A stretch of 64,000 nt of DNA from G965202915 sp965205955. GTDB lineage: Bacteria; Pseudomonadota; Gammaproteobacteria; Eutrophobiales; Eutrophobiaceae. Each line of letters opens with the position of its first letter. Position 1 is the stretch's first letter. The position numbers were made by a program, and so were the translations under genes. Positions 35,525 to 43,178 of this stretch are shown piece by piece. The stretch is from positions 1,488,001-1,552,000 of the forward strand of contig OZ242192.1 in assembly GCA_965205955.1 (NCBI GenBank), read 5' to 3'. The notes under the pieces are model-generated. The model did not search any database and was not told the DNA's origin. It saw nothing but the letters and a program-made list of their open reading frames with translations.

Positions 35525-35872
35525 AGAATTGCGCTAAAATGGCTATTCTTTCAATGCCCCATCTTACTGCACATCGGCTGTATATTATAAGTACTACGAT
35601 AAACCTGTTATAACTGGGATATCTATATTGTCACCAAGCATGCCAATGTGTCAGTGATATTTAATCTTTGAATAGACAATTTCTACTTTCCAGTTATTGC
35701 GGACAAGTTGTCGATAAATATAATTCTTTCCTGCTGCCAAATCTTCAGTGGAAACTCATGGGCCGCTAGTAATCTTGCTATCTGCTTTATCAAGGTGATT
35801 TCCTGCTTAGTGTAACTCTAGGAATCTAATATTAGTTTTAGGAGTTTGAAATAGAGTTTTCAGGGTATTTTT
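35525..35872. other. AT-rich gap between the two defence systems
   Basis: 348 bp between the convergent type IIL enzyme and CBASS operon. On the minus strand 35817-35683 is an open stretch without start that reads EITLIKQIARLLAAHEFPLK and onward to a stop. It looks protein-like and may be a decayed gene piece, but I recognise no family. A run of seven T at 35868-35874 follows the E2-like gene only on the wrong strand to act as its terminator. Confidence 0.25.
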
Positions 35873-36631
35873 TTAATCCTTATGTTTATCATTATTTTTC
35901 GATTGACGTTTGATTTTATTGAGATCGACCAGCTCATTTCTTATTTGGTTAATTTTTATTTTATGAGGCTCATGTTTGGAGAGACAGCATTTTTTATATT
36001 TTTTACCACTTCCGCATAAGCATAGATCATTCCTTCCGGTTTTGCCGGTTTTGCTTATTATTTCCGATTTGCAAAATTCAAGTCTCTTCTCACGATCTTC
36101 TATCTCCTCTTCAAGAGCTTCTTTTGTGGAATGTGGAGATTCTCCACATGGTGGAATTTTTCTATATTTGTAATAGTAAGACTGCCACACAAAGTATGGA
36201 TAAACATCATGATGAATGAAATCACTCAGTGAAGCTCTGGTAGATAAGCTTTTTGTCGATATGATGTTTAGGCAGCATCTGTGATCTTGAGGGAATAAAT
36301 GCAAGTCAATAACTTTTTTTGTTAACTTATTTGCTAGACTCTCAATCTTCTCTCCAACTTCGTATACTTTAGGATATCTATTTTTTTGATTTAGGTCAAT
36401 TTCAATTAGGTATTCGCCTGTTATACATCCATTTTGGTCATCTCTACATTGCTCTATCTCCCAATAGGTAAAATTATGCATTTTTCTCTGCTTGTAGCAA
36501 CAAGCAGGAATATCCAATATGCCGCGTATTTTGTTATCTTCTGAGCAATAGTAGAGACGAGGAAACCATTTTTTTACTTTTTCAAATTCTACCTGTGAAT
36601 GTTTAATCAATTGCGAATGGTTTTTTTGCAT
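35873..36631 (-). CDS. CBASS E2-like protein with C-terminal SEC-C motif
   Basis: 252 residues from the ATG at 36631 (an ATG at 36649 is also in frame). Residues ~1-165 look like the E2 ubiquitin-conjugating fold of type II CBASS: YLIEIDL, then RYPKVYEVGE in the place of the E2 YPxxPP segment, then HLFPQDHRCCLNI, where His precedes a Cys pair (C119/C120) like HPN...CL of E2 enzymes. A Glu/Lys-rich coiled coil (~170-190) leads to a SEC-C zinc motif, GRNDLCLCGSGKKYKKCC. In short type II CBASS, E2-only proteins act on the CD-NTase. No E1 or JAB gene is adjacent. It overlaps the CD-NTase 3' end by 29 bp, so it is in the same operon. E2 assignment is by motif only. Confidence 0.7.
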   Translation of the reverse strand: MQKNHSQLIKHSQVEFEKVKKWFPRLYYCSEDNKIRGILDIPACCYKQRKMHNFTYWEIEQCRDDQNGCITGEYLIEIDLNQKNRYPKVYEVGEKIESLANKLTKKVIDLHLFPQDHRCCLNIISTKSLSTRASLSDFIHHDVYPYFVWQSYYYKYRKIPPCGESPHSTKEALEEEIEDREKRLEFCKSEIISKTGKTGRNDLCLCGSGKKYKKCCLSKHEPHKIKINQIRNELVDLNKIKRQSKNNDKHKD

Positions 36632-37595
36632 GCGTTGTGGGAATAACAACAGCTGGAGCTACGCCAATACTACTGGAGGTATTTGACGATTTTTTTGTCA
36701 ATTTCCCAAAATCATCACCAAACAATTTACGCCACTTCTTGATACTTTCATCGTGGTCTTTCTCCTCAAAAGCCTCATCAATTCTTTTATTATATATACT
36801 GAACTTGTCTCTAAAGTTATCATATTTTTTCTGATTCCAGTGTCTATTGAAATCTTCTTCAGACATGACAGGGTTTTCAATGATTGGCATGGTTATATGC
36901 ATTTGGAGAAAGTCATTCAATCTATTAGAAAGAGTCTTTAATGTTGTTGGTACATCTGAAAAGTCTCTAGAGTTTCCATCTCCATCTTTGACTTCATTCC
37001 CCAACAAGGTTGTCAGTAATATAGATTTTACTGAGAAATTGTCCTTATGATCGCGCAAGAACTTCAGTAGCCTAGTTGTCTTTCTGAAATTGTTGTTTCT
37101 TACAATCTGATTTTTGTTTATCAGCCAGGTCTTATATCCATCACCGTCAGTCTTTTCATATTTTTCTTCTGTTCTGTTGCATATGTAGTTTGTTCCGTTG
37201 TGCTCTACACAAGGAACTATGTCCAAATCAAAATCACCAGCGTAATCGATAGTTACACACCGTGTGCCTATTTCAATTTTGTCTTTGTAGTTGTCATTGT
37301 TCTTGAACACATCATAGACTGTCTTCACATAGTCCGTTTCGAATTTGTTCGGATCAAAATTATTATCTCGAATCAAGGTTAATATATCTGCATCAAATTG
37401 ATCGTTAGCTTGTACTGGCTTGATTATGGTCTTGTGGGCATATGATCCCTGCTCGCTGTATTTTCTATAGTTTGCAAGCTTTTCTTTGAGAATATCTGTG
37501 ATGGTTTTTACACGTTTCTTTAGTGCTTCCAATCTCGTTGGATTCAGATTGACATGCTTATTCAGAAAATCGTCAAAATCTAGTAGGTGCTTCAT
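36603..37595 (-). CDS. CBASS CD-NTase (SMODS cyclic oligonucleotide synthase)
   Basis: 330 residues. A Pol-beta-like nucleotidyltransferase that makes a cyclic di- or trinucleotide alarm signal after phage infection. The active site is present: G50-S51 (YSEQGSYAHKT), the metal-binding D68-A-D70 (QFDADILTLI), and a third acid in DFDLDIVPC (121-129). A helical OAS-like C-terminal domain follows. The last ~30 residues are a Ser/Thr/Ala/Val-rich flexible tail ending KKPFAID, of the kind that could be conjugated by an E2. Product and clade cannot be assigned by eye. It starts 11 bp after the patatin gene. AT-rich, unlike the chromosome. Confidence 0.88.
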   Translation of the reverse strand: MKHLLDFDDFLNKHVNLNPTRLEALKKRVKTITDILKEKLANYRKYSEQGSYAHKTIIKPVQANDQFDADILTLIRDNNFDPNKFETDYVKTVYDVFKNNDNYKDKIEIGTRCVTIDYAGDFDLDIVPCVEHNGTNYICNRTEEKYEKTDGDGYKTWLINKNQIVRNNNFRKTTRLLKFLRDHKDNFSVKSILLTTLLGNEVKDGDGNSRDFSDVPTTLKTLSNRLNDFLQMHITMPIIENPVMSEEDFNRHWNQKKYDNFRDKFSIYNKRIDEAFEEKDHDESIKKWRKLFGDDFGKLTKKSSNTSSSIGVAPAVVIPTTHAKKPFAID

Positions 37596-37606
37596 TTTTT
37601 TTCCTC

Positions 37607-38530
37607 CTATTGCTTCCGTCCGTTTAGAAAATCTGAAATGCCGGTGTTGTCTTTTGTGAACATTTCTTTAGCTCTCTCCACTAAGATGGGGATGTTTTGA
37701 TAATTATCAAGTGGATATTTATCGATAGGGGGGTTGATCCTGAAAATCCCATCTGGATCAATCAGTTGCAAGACATTTTGAGGAAACTTTGTTTGGCATG
37801 ACATCATAAAATCGACCAATTGGGTATGTTTCCACCCCGTCAAAAAACCCCACCCCCATCTTTGAGGCTTTTTGTAATTGTGCTGAGCCTGCCCAGTTCC
37901 TAAAGATAAAATTTTGATGTTATCTCGTTGTTCTGAGAAATTTCTAATGGCATCAGTATAGCCAACCAAAGAGGGATTATTTGCCCAGATGCCCCCATCA
38001 CAAATAAGAGTGCCGTTTATATCTACCGGATCAAAATAAATTGGTGCTGAGCACGAGGCCAAAACTGCTTTGTATAAAGGTACTTCTCTATCACGCACAT
38101 AATCGCCTTTTCGCTGAACCTTTTGATACGATGATTTAAAGACATAGACTTCTCCAAGAGAGACGTTTGTTGCATTCAATATGAGAGGTTTTTCTATTTC
38201 TCCTAACTTCCTCTTGCCTAGTTTTTCCTGAAGAAAGCTTTCCAGAAAGGAGGAATCGTATTTGGAGCTTAAATGAATGCCTGCAAGCTTTTTCTTCCTA
38301 AATATTTTTGGGGCATTTTCGTCGTAATCCTTTACTAGCTGAGTTAAATCATACTTTGTAATGATAGCTGCAGCTATAATACTGCCGGTACTAGTTCCTA
38401 CGATGAGATCGAAGGTTTTATATATATCTATATTGAGCTTGGTTTCCATAAGCTCTAGAATCTTTGCAGCGAAGATGCCTCGTACTCCACCACCATCAAT
38501 GCTCAATACTCGAAATGGTCTGCTATTCAT
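37607..38530 (-). CDS. Patatin-like phospholipase, CapV-type CBASS effector
   Basis: 307 residues. Patatin fold with oxyanion loop GGGVRG (13-18), nucleophile S47 in GTSTG, and catalytic D178 in DGGIWANNP, so the Ser-Asp dyad is complete. CapV-type effectors are activated by the CD-NTase product and degrade the inner membrane to abort infection. A frame 10 codons longer exists, but GAGG lies 8 nt before the ATG at 38530, which starts MNSRPFRVLSIDGGG. First gene of the CBASS operon; CD-NTase follows in 11 bp. A free-standing lipase role is unlikely in this context. Confidence 0.9.
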   Translation of the reverse strand: MNSRPFRVLSIDGGGVRGIFAAKILELMETKLNIDIYKTFDLIVGTSTGSIIAAAIITKYDLTQLVKDYDENAPKIFRKKKLAGIHLSSKYDSSFLESFLQEKLGKRKLGEIEKPLILNATNVSLGEVYVFKSSYQKVQRKGDYVRDREVPLYKAVLASCSAPIYFDPVDINGTLICDGGIWANNPSLVGYTDAIRNFSEQRDNIKILSLGTGQAQHNYKKPQRWGWGFLTGWKHTQLVDFMMSCQTKFPQNVLQLIDPDGIFRINPPIDKYPLDNYQNIPILVERAKEMFTKDNTGISDFLNGRKQ

Positions 38531-38654
38531 TAAATTTTCCTCTATTTCTCTGTAAACCAATTCTGCATTAGCACATACTTCATTTGTATGAGCATTATCC
38601 CGCCCTTGCTACATTCTTCCGCCATTCCTACCGGAGCAGAAACCCATAGATTGA

Positions 38655-38748
38655 TTGCTGCCAATGAACAGTCCTGTTCCACAGCGGTTTGCAGGGCGAG
38701 GTACTGGCGGAGCTGCTGATGGTCATTGATATCCTCGTAGCCCAGCAC
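38655..38748 (-). mobile_element. IS1380-family transposase fragment
   Basis: The minus strand reads VLGYEDINDHQQLRQYLALQ followed by TAVEQDCSLA, an obvious piece of the conserved N-terminal part of IS1380-family transposases (GYEDLNDHxxLR...DxALQTAV). Only ~30 codons remain; the catalytic DDE core is absent. It lies between the CBASS operon and a broken Sel1-repeat gene, and marks an old insertion or deletion scar. Confidence 0.7.
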
Positions 38749-38848
38749 CATTTATATAGGCGGTAGCAAGATTGAACATTGCTTCTGGATCTCCAGCCTC
38801 CGCTTGATTTAGTAATTTCTGGAATCTTTTAATATCTTTGTTAGGCAT
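38723..38848 (-). pseudogene. Truncated Sel1-repeat protein gene
   Basis: A 41-codon frame from the ATG at 38848 reads MPNKDIKRFQKLLNQAEAGD, then PEAMFNLATAYINGAG, the start of a Sel1-like repeat (AxxGxxxAxxxLAxxYxxGxG). It then runs out of frame into the transposase fragment and stops at 38723. GGAG lies 7-8 nt upstream of the ATG. The remaining repeats are missing; the gene was evidently cut by the IS1380-family event. Confidence 0.65.
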
Positions 38849-38908
38849 TATCTCCGAACCTCGTTATTAAGCAGCGTGAGTTTGCCATCTATGCTATGGC
38901 ATATAAAA

Positions 38909-38961
38909 ACGGAATTTCCTTTTTTCTGGCTTATTTAACACTTTAAACCAGGAAATTCCGT
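38909..38961. repeat. 12-bp inverted repeat at island edge
   Basis: ACGGAATTTCCT (38909-38920) and its exact reverse complement AGGAAATTCCGT (38950-38961) flank 29 bp of AT-rich DNA. It lies between the broken Sel1 gene and mtnP. It might be a bidirectional terminator, a transposon end remnant or a small MITE-like unit. No function is shown. Confidence 0.6.
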
Positions 38962-39014
38962 AAAATAAACTTATGAATTATCAATGCGCCGCAAAGACAA
39001 GAATAATCCACCCG

Positions 39015-39749
39015 CTAATACTGATCGATGAAATCCTCCAGCAGGGTTACCACCCGCCCCATACCCTGCTCAAGATTATATTGGATCATCTCCATGGTTA
39101 CCGGTTGGTCTGATTTACCGGCCGCCCGGTTCACGACCAGCGCACAGCAGGCATAGTTGATCGACTGTTCACGGGCAAGGGCGGCTTCCGGCATGCTGGT
39201 CATCCCGACAATATCGCAACCGTCCCGTTCCATTCGGGCGATCTCGGCGGCGGTTTCCAGACGCGGCCCCTGGGTTGTGCCGTATGTGCCTTGTATTGCG
39301 GCATCAAGGTTTTCGGCGGCACTGATGAGCCGCTGTCGTACCGATTCCGAGTAGGGTTGGGTGAAGTCGATATGCGTGACCTGTTTCAGGTTTTCTTCAT
39401 GGAAGGTTGAGGCGCGACCGTGGCTGTAATCTATGAGTTGGTCCGGGATCACGATGCGCTGCGGAGACATGCCGGGAGTGATTCCTCCGACTGTGTTGAC
39501 TGCGATAATGTCGGTAACCTCTATTTGTTTTAAGGCCCAGATGTTTGCCCGGTAATTTATCCTGTGCGGCGGGATGGTGTGGGGATCGCCGTGTCTGGGC
39601 AGAAACACGATTTTTTTCCCGGCGTATTCGGCGATGAGGAGCGCCGAGGATGGTTCGCCCCATGGTGCAGCTATGTTTTTATGTTCTTTTTCCCGTGCGT
39701 TGAATCGGTTGGCTATTCCCGTACCGCCGATGATTGCAAGCCGGGTCAT
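39015..39749 (-). CDS. Methylthio-nucleoside phosphorylase (MTIP/MTAP family)
   Basis: 244 residues, a purine nucleoside phosphorylase family II enzyme. Blocks include IIGGTGIANRF (phosphate), FLPRHGDPHTIPPHRINYRANIWAL, IIAVNTVGGI, GTYGTTQGPRLETAAEI and DIVGMTSMPEAALARE. The group includes Pseudomonas S-methyl-5'-thioinosine phosphorylase, which yields hypoxanthine rather than adenine. Overlap (4 bp) with a hypoxanthine phosphoribosyltransferase gene supports an MTIP role, but substrate specificity is not proven by sequence here. Confidence 0.88.
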   Translation of the reverse strand: MTRLAIIGGTGIANRFNAREKEHKNIAAPWGEPSSALLIAEYAGKKIVFLPRHGDPHTIPPHRINYRANIWALKQIEVTDIIAVNTVGGITPGMSPQRIVIPDQLIDYSHGRASTFHEENLKQVTHIDFTQPYSESVRQRLISAAENLDAAIQGTYGTTQGPRLETAAEIARMERDGCDIVGMTSMPEAALAREQSINYACCALVVNRAAGKSDQPVTMEMIQYNLEQGMGRVVTLLEDFIDQY

Positions 39750-40303
39750 GACTCCCTCAGTGCGTAGATGCCGTTACAATTACGATGATATTCATGGTAA
39801 TCCATGCCGTAGCCGAATACATATCGGTCCGGCACGGTCAATTCACAGAAATCGGCTTTTACCCGTTTCTCATTACCGGATAACTCTTTTTCCACCAGCA
39901 CGGCGGTGTAAGTTTCCTTTGCCCCGTTCCGTCGGCAATATTCACTGATTTGCGCCAGGGTGGTGCCTTGATCCAGGATGTCATCAATGATCAGCAGAGT
40001 CTTTCCCTCCAGCGATTTTTCCGGCTTTCTCAACCAGTGCAATGTGCCGCCCGCTGTTTTGCCGTGATAGCGGGTCGCATGGATATAGTCGATTTGCAGT
40101 GCAAAGGATAATCTGGGGAGCAGCATTCCGCTTGGAATGATGCCTCCGATCATCACGCACAGAATCAGCGGGTCTTTGCCGGCCAACTGCATGGTTATTT
40201 TTTCCGCCATAGTGGTTATCGCATCTTCCACCACGCCTGCATCATGGATCAGTTCGGCATTATCGGGTGCAGAGTGTACGCTATTCAATTCTGCCCCTGT
40301 CAT
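39746..40303 (-). CDS. Hypoxanthine-guanine phosphoribosyltransferase-like
   Basis: 185 residues, type I PRTase fold. The PRPP-binding motif is LLIIDDILDQGTTLAQI; upstream PLILCVMIGGIIPSGMLLPRL and downstream VPDRYVFGYGMDYHEYHRN match Hpt-like enzymes. It would convert hypoxanthine or guanine plus PRPP to IMP or GMP. Its 3' end overlaps the phosphorylase start by 4 bp, and its start overlaps the DUF815 stop, so all three are coupled. Together with the phosphorylase it forms a two-step salvage route from methylthioinosine to IMP. Confidence 0.88.
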   Translation of the reverse strand: MTGAELNSVHSAPDNAELIHDAGVVEDAITTMAEKITMQLAGKDPLILCVMIGGIIPSGMLLPRLSFALQIDYIHATRYHGKTAGGTLHWLRKPEKSLEGKTLLIIDDILDQGTTLAQISEYCRRNGAKETYTAVLVEKELSGNEKRVKADFCELTVPDRYVFGYGMDYHEYHRNCNGIYALRES

Positions 40304-41175
40304 GAGTCATCAGCGTCCAACTGTTGCTGTCCCACCCAGTTACGTGCGAATTGCCACGCACTCCTGCCGCTGCGCGAGCCGCGCTCCAAAGCCCATTTCA
40401 ATGCGGCCATGCGCACTGTTTCATCATATTGCGCCGCTCCGAGTTTGTTTTGCCAGTATTTGACCGTGACAAGATATTGTTCCTGGGTAAAGGGATGAAA
40501 TGCCAGCCATAGGCCAAAACGCTCGGATAGAGATATTTTTTCCTCTATTGCCTCACTGAAATGAAGCTCTTCCCCGATATATTTGCTTTGCAGGTTATTG
40601 TCCATGTATTCCGGCATCAGGTGGCGCCGATTCGACGTGGCATAGAGCAAGATATTTTCAGGTATGCCTTGAATCGAGCCGTCAAGTACCGCTTTCATTT
40701 GCTTGTAGCTGGTATCCACTGCTTCAAACGACAGGTCGTCACAAAACAGTACAAAATGCGCATCCTGTCCGTCGAGCTGGTCAATGATATCCGGCAAGTC
40801 GGTTACATATTGTTTTTTGACTTCGATTACTTTAAGCCCCTGCGATTGATAATCATTCATAACCGCCTTGATTAACGATGATTTACCCGTCCCCCTTGGC
40901 CCCCATAGCAGCACGTTGTTCGCCGGATACCCGCGTAAAAATTGTCTTGTGTTGCGAATGATCTCCCGTTTTTGATGAGCTATACATTGCAGGTCGCCGA
41001 GATTGATGGCAGCAGGGTGGTTTACCGCCTGGATGTAGCCGCCATGTTGCGATTTTCGCCAGCGATACGCAAAGGCATTGAATTCTGAAGCCGTTTCCGC
41101 TTTCTGCGGGAGCAGTCTGTCGAGATGCTCATTCAAGCGCTCAAGTTGTGTTATTATTTTCTTGTTATCGGACAC
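40300..41175 (-). CDS. DUF815 family AAA ATPase
   Basis: 291 residues starting from GTG at 41175. Walker A is LLWGPRGTGKSSLIKAV and Walker B is HFVLFCDDLSFEAVD; sensor 1 is LLYATSNRRHLMPEYM. The C-terminal RSGRSAWQFARNWV is typical of DUF815. The family is widespread in proteobacteria and its function is uncharacterised. It is the first gene of a tightly overlapped set with the phosphoribosyltransferase and phosphorylase. A TATAAT-like -10 lies upstream, but no good -35 was found. Confidence 0.9.
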   Translation of the reverse strand: MSDNKKIITQLERLNEHLDRLLPQKAETASEFNAFAYRWRKSQHGGYIQAVNHPAAINLGDLQCIAHQKREIIRNTRQFLRGYPANNVLLWGPRGTGKSSLIKAVMNDYQSQGLKVIEVKKQYVTDLPDIIDQLDGQDAHFVLFCDDLSFEAVDTSYKQMKAVLDGSIQGIPENILLYATSNRRHLMPEYMDNNLQSKYIGEELHFSEAIEEKISLSERFGLWLAFHPFTQEQYLVTVKYWQNKLGAAQYDETVRMAALKWALERGSRSGRSAWQFARNWVGQQQLDADDS

Positions 41176-41342
41176 AGATAAGGCCGCCCATGCTGTTAAA
41201 GTGATGATTATACTTTAAATGTATGCAGATATTCCTGATCCGGCTGGAATGTTTTGCGGTAGCCGTCTTATTCTAAGGTAATAGAATGGTATTTTTGCTA
41301 CTATGCGTCTACAGGGCTAAACGTCATTGGGAGGAGAGTGTA

Positions 41343-42602
41343 ATGTTTACTAAAGATATGAAGGTTGAAGGTTTCGATGATGAACTTCATCGGGCAATGG
41401 ATTCGGAGCGAACCAGGCAGGAGCAGCACATTGAGCTAATCGCTTCGGAAAATATGACGAGTCCCCGCGTTCTGGAATGCCAGGGTTCGGTGTTGACCAA
41501 TAAATATGCGGAGGGCTATCCCGGCAAACGCTATTATGGCGGTTGTGAGTACGTTGATATCGCTGAGCAATTGGCCATTGATCGCGCCAAGGAATTGTTT
41601 GGCGCCGATTGGGTGAATGTGCAGGCTCATTCCGGCTCGCAGGCAAACGGCGCCGTTTATCTGGCGTTGATTGATCCGGGCGATACGATAATGGGCATGA
41701 GTCTGGCGCATGGCGGTCATCTGACGCACGGCGCATCGGTTAATGTTTCCGGTCGGATCTATAATGCGGTGCAGTACGGGTTGGATCTGGATACCGGAGA
41801 AATTGATTACGACCAGGTCGAACAGCTTGCCCTTGAGCATAAACCAAAATTAATTATGACCGGGTTTTCCGCGTATTCCCGGATTGTGGACTGGCAGCGG
41901 TTTCGGGATATTTCCGATCAGGTCGGCGCCTTGATGGTTGCGGACATTGCGCATGTTGCCGGTCTGATCGCCGTGGACGAATATCCCAGCCCGGTTCAGA
42001 TCGCAGACGTTACTACCACCACGACTCACAAGACCCTGCGCGGACCGCGTGCGGGGCTGATCATGGGCAAGGCGAATGAGGATATTCAGAAGAAGGTGAA
42101 CTTTACGGTTTTTCCATCTTATCAGGGCGGCCCGTTTATGCATGTTATTGCGGCCAAGGCGGTTGCCTTCAAAGAAGCCATGGAACCTGAATTCAAAACG
42201 TATATTCAGCAGGTGAAGAAGAACGCGAAAGCCATGGCGGAGGCCTTTATCGAACGCGGTTTACGGATAGTTTCCGGCGGCACGGACAACCATTTGTTTC
42301 TGGTCGATATGATTGAAAAAGGTCTGACCGGAAAAGAAGTCGATGCCGCACTGGGGCGCGCCAATATAACCGTCAACAAGAATGCGGTTCCCAATGATCC
42401 TCAATCTCCTTTTGTGACCAGCGGTATTCGCATCGGTACGCCGGCTGTTACTACCCGGGGCTTTGATGAAAATGATTGCCGGAATGTTGCTGGCTGGATC
42501 TGCGATATTATGGATGATATAGGCAATGATGCAGTGATTGAGCGCGTCAGGAATGATGTGCTGGCACTGTGTGCAAGCAGGCCTTTATACGATTGGTCCT
42601 GA
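41343..42602 (+). CDS. glyA: Serine hydroxymethyltransferase
   Basis: 419 residues (E. coli 417). PLP enzyme converting serine plus THF to glycine plus methylene-THF. Visible motifs are ELIASENMTSPRVLE, NKYAEGYPGKRYYGGCE, NVQAHSGSQAN, and the PLP lysine in TTTTHKTLRGPR. The frame reaches an ATG at 41286, but GGGAGGAG lies 8 nt before the ATG at 41343 and homology starts there. nrdR follows 60 bp downstream, the usual gammaproteobacterial order. Confidence 0.97.
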   Translation: MFTKDMKVEGFDDELHRAMDSERTRQEQHIELIASENMTSPRVLECQGSVLTNKYAEGYPGKRYYGGCEYVDIAEQLAIDRAKELFGADWVNVQAHSGSQANGAVYLALIDPGDTIMGMSLAHGGHLTHGASVNVSGRIYNAVQYGLDLDTGEIDYDQVEQLALEHKPKLIMTGFSAYSRIVDWQRFRDISDQVGALMVADIAHVAGLIAVDEYPSPVQIADVTTTTTHKTLRGPRAGLIMGKANEDIQKKVNFTVFPSYQGGPFMHVIAAKAVAFKEAMEPEFKTYIQQVKKNAKAMAEAFIERGLRIVSGGTDNHLFLVDMIEKGLTGKEVDAALGRANITVNKNAVPNDPQSPFVTSGIRIGTPAVTTRGFDENDCRNVAGWICDIMDDIGNDAVIERVRNDVLALCASRPLYDWS

Positions 42603-42662
42603 GCGGTATTCTTGCGGCGAAATGCCCCCTTCCATTTAAATAAAAGCTGACAGGCACTTTGT

Positions 42663-43178
42663 ATGCAATGTCCGTTTTGTTTGCAATTAGATACGCGCGT
42701 AATTGATTCACGGCTGGCCGGTGAAGGCCAGCAGATACGCAGACGCCGTGAATGTATTGCTTGCAAGGAGCGTTTCACCTCGTATGAAAAAGCGGAACTG
42801 CATTTCCCTCATATCGTGAAGTCCGATGGACGCCGGGAGCCGTTCAAGGAAGATAAATTAAAGGGCGGAATATTGCGGGCGATAGAAAAGCGCCCGGTAG
42901 AAATGGAAAGCGTTGAGAGTGCCGTCTCTCACATTAAGCACAAGTTGCGGACACAGGGAGACAGGGAGGTGCCATCCCGCCAGCTTGGGGACTGGGTGAT
43001 GGAACAGTTGCATGGCATGGATCAGGTGGCTTATGTGCGATTTGCCTCGGTCTATAAAAGATTTGAAGACACCGATGCCTTTGTGGAAGAAATAGAACAG
43101 CTTCGGGACACATTGCCACCGAAACTGAAGAAAGATCAGTTCGATTTGTTGCGGGAATCAGATGGTAAAGAGAATTGA
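42663..43178 (+). CDS. nrdR: Transcriptional repressor NrdR
   Basis: 171 residues, about 20 longer than most NrdR because of a polar C-terminal extension. A zinc ribbon (C3-x2-C6 ... C31-x2-C34, MQCPFCLQLDTRVIDSR) is followed by an ATP-cone (VKSDGRREPFKEDKLKGGIL to VAYVRFASVYKRFEDTDAF). NrdR senses ATP/dATP and represses ribonucleotide reductase genes. It overlaps ribD by 4 bp (TTGA), starting the nrdR-rib-nusB-thiL operon. Confidence 0.96.
   Translation: MQCPFCLQLDTRVIDSRLAGEGQQIRRRRECIACKERFTSYEKAELHFPHIVKSDGRREPFKEDKLKGGILRAIEKRPVEMESVESAVSHIKHKLRTQGDREVPSRQLGDWVMEQLHGMDQVAYVRFASVYKRFEDTDAFVEEIEQLRDTLPPKLKKDQFDLLRESDGKEN

Noticed and set aside
35525..39014. Attachment-site copy of the tRNA-Leu 3' end at the far edge of the defence island
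   Set aside because: I looked for the T-arm and acceptor sequence and found no repeat; no integrase gene is present.
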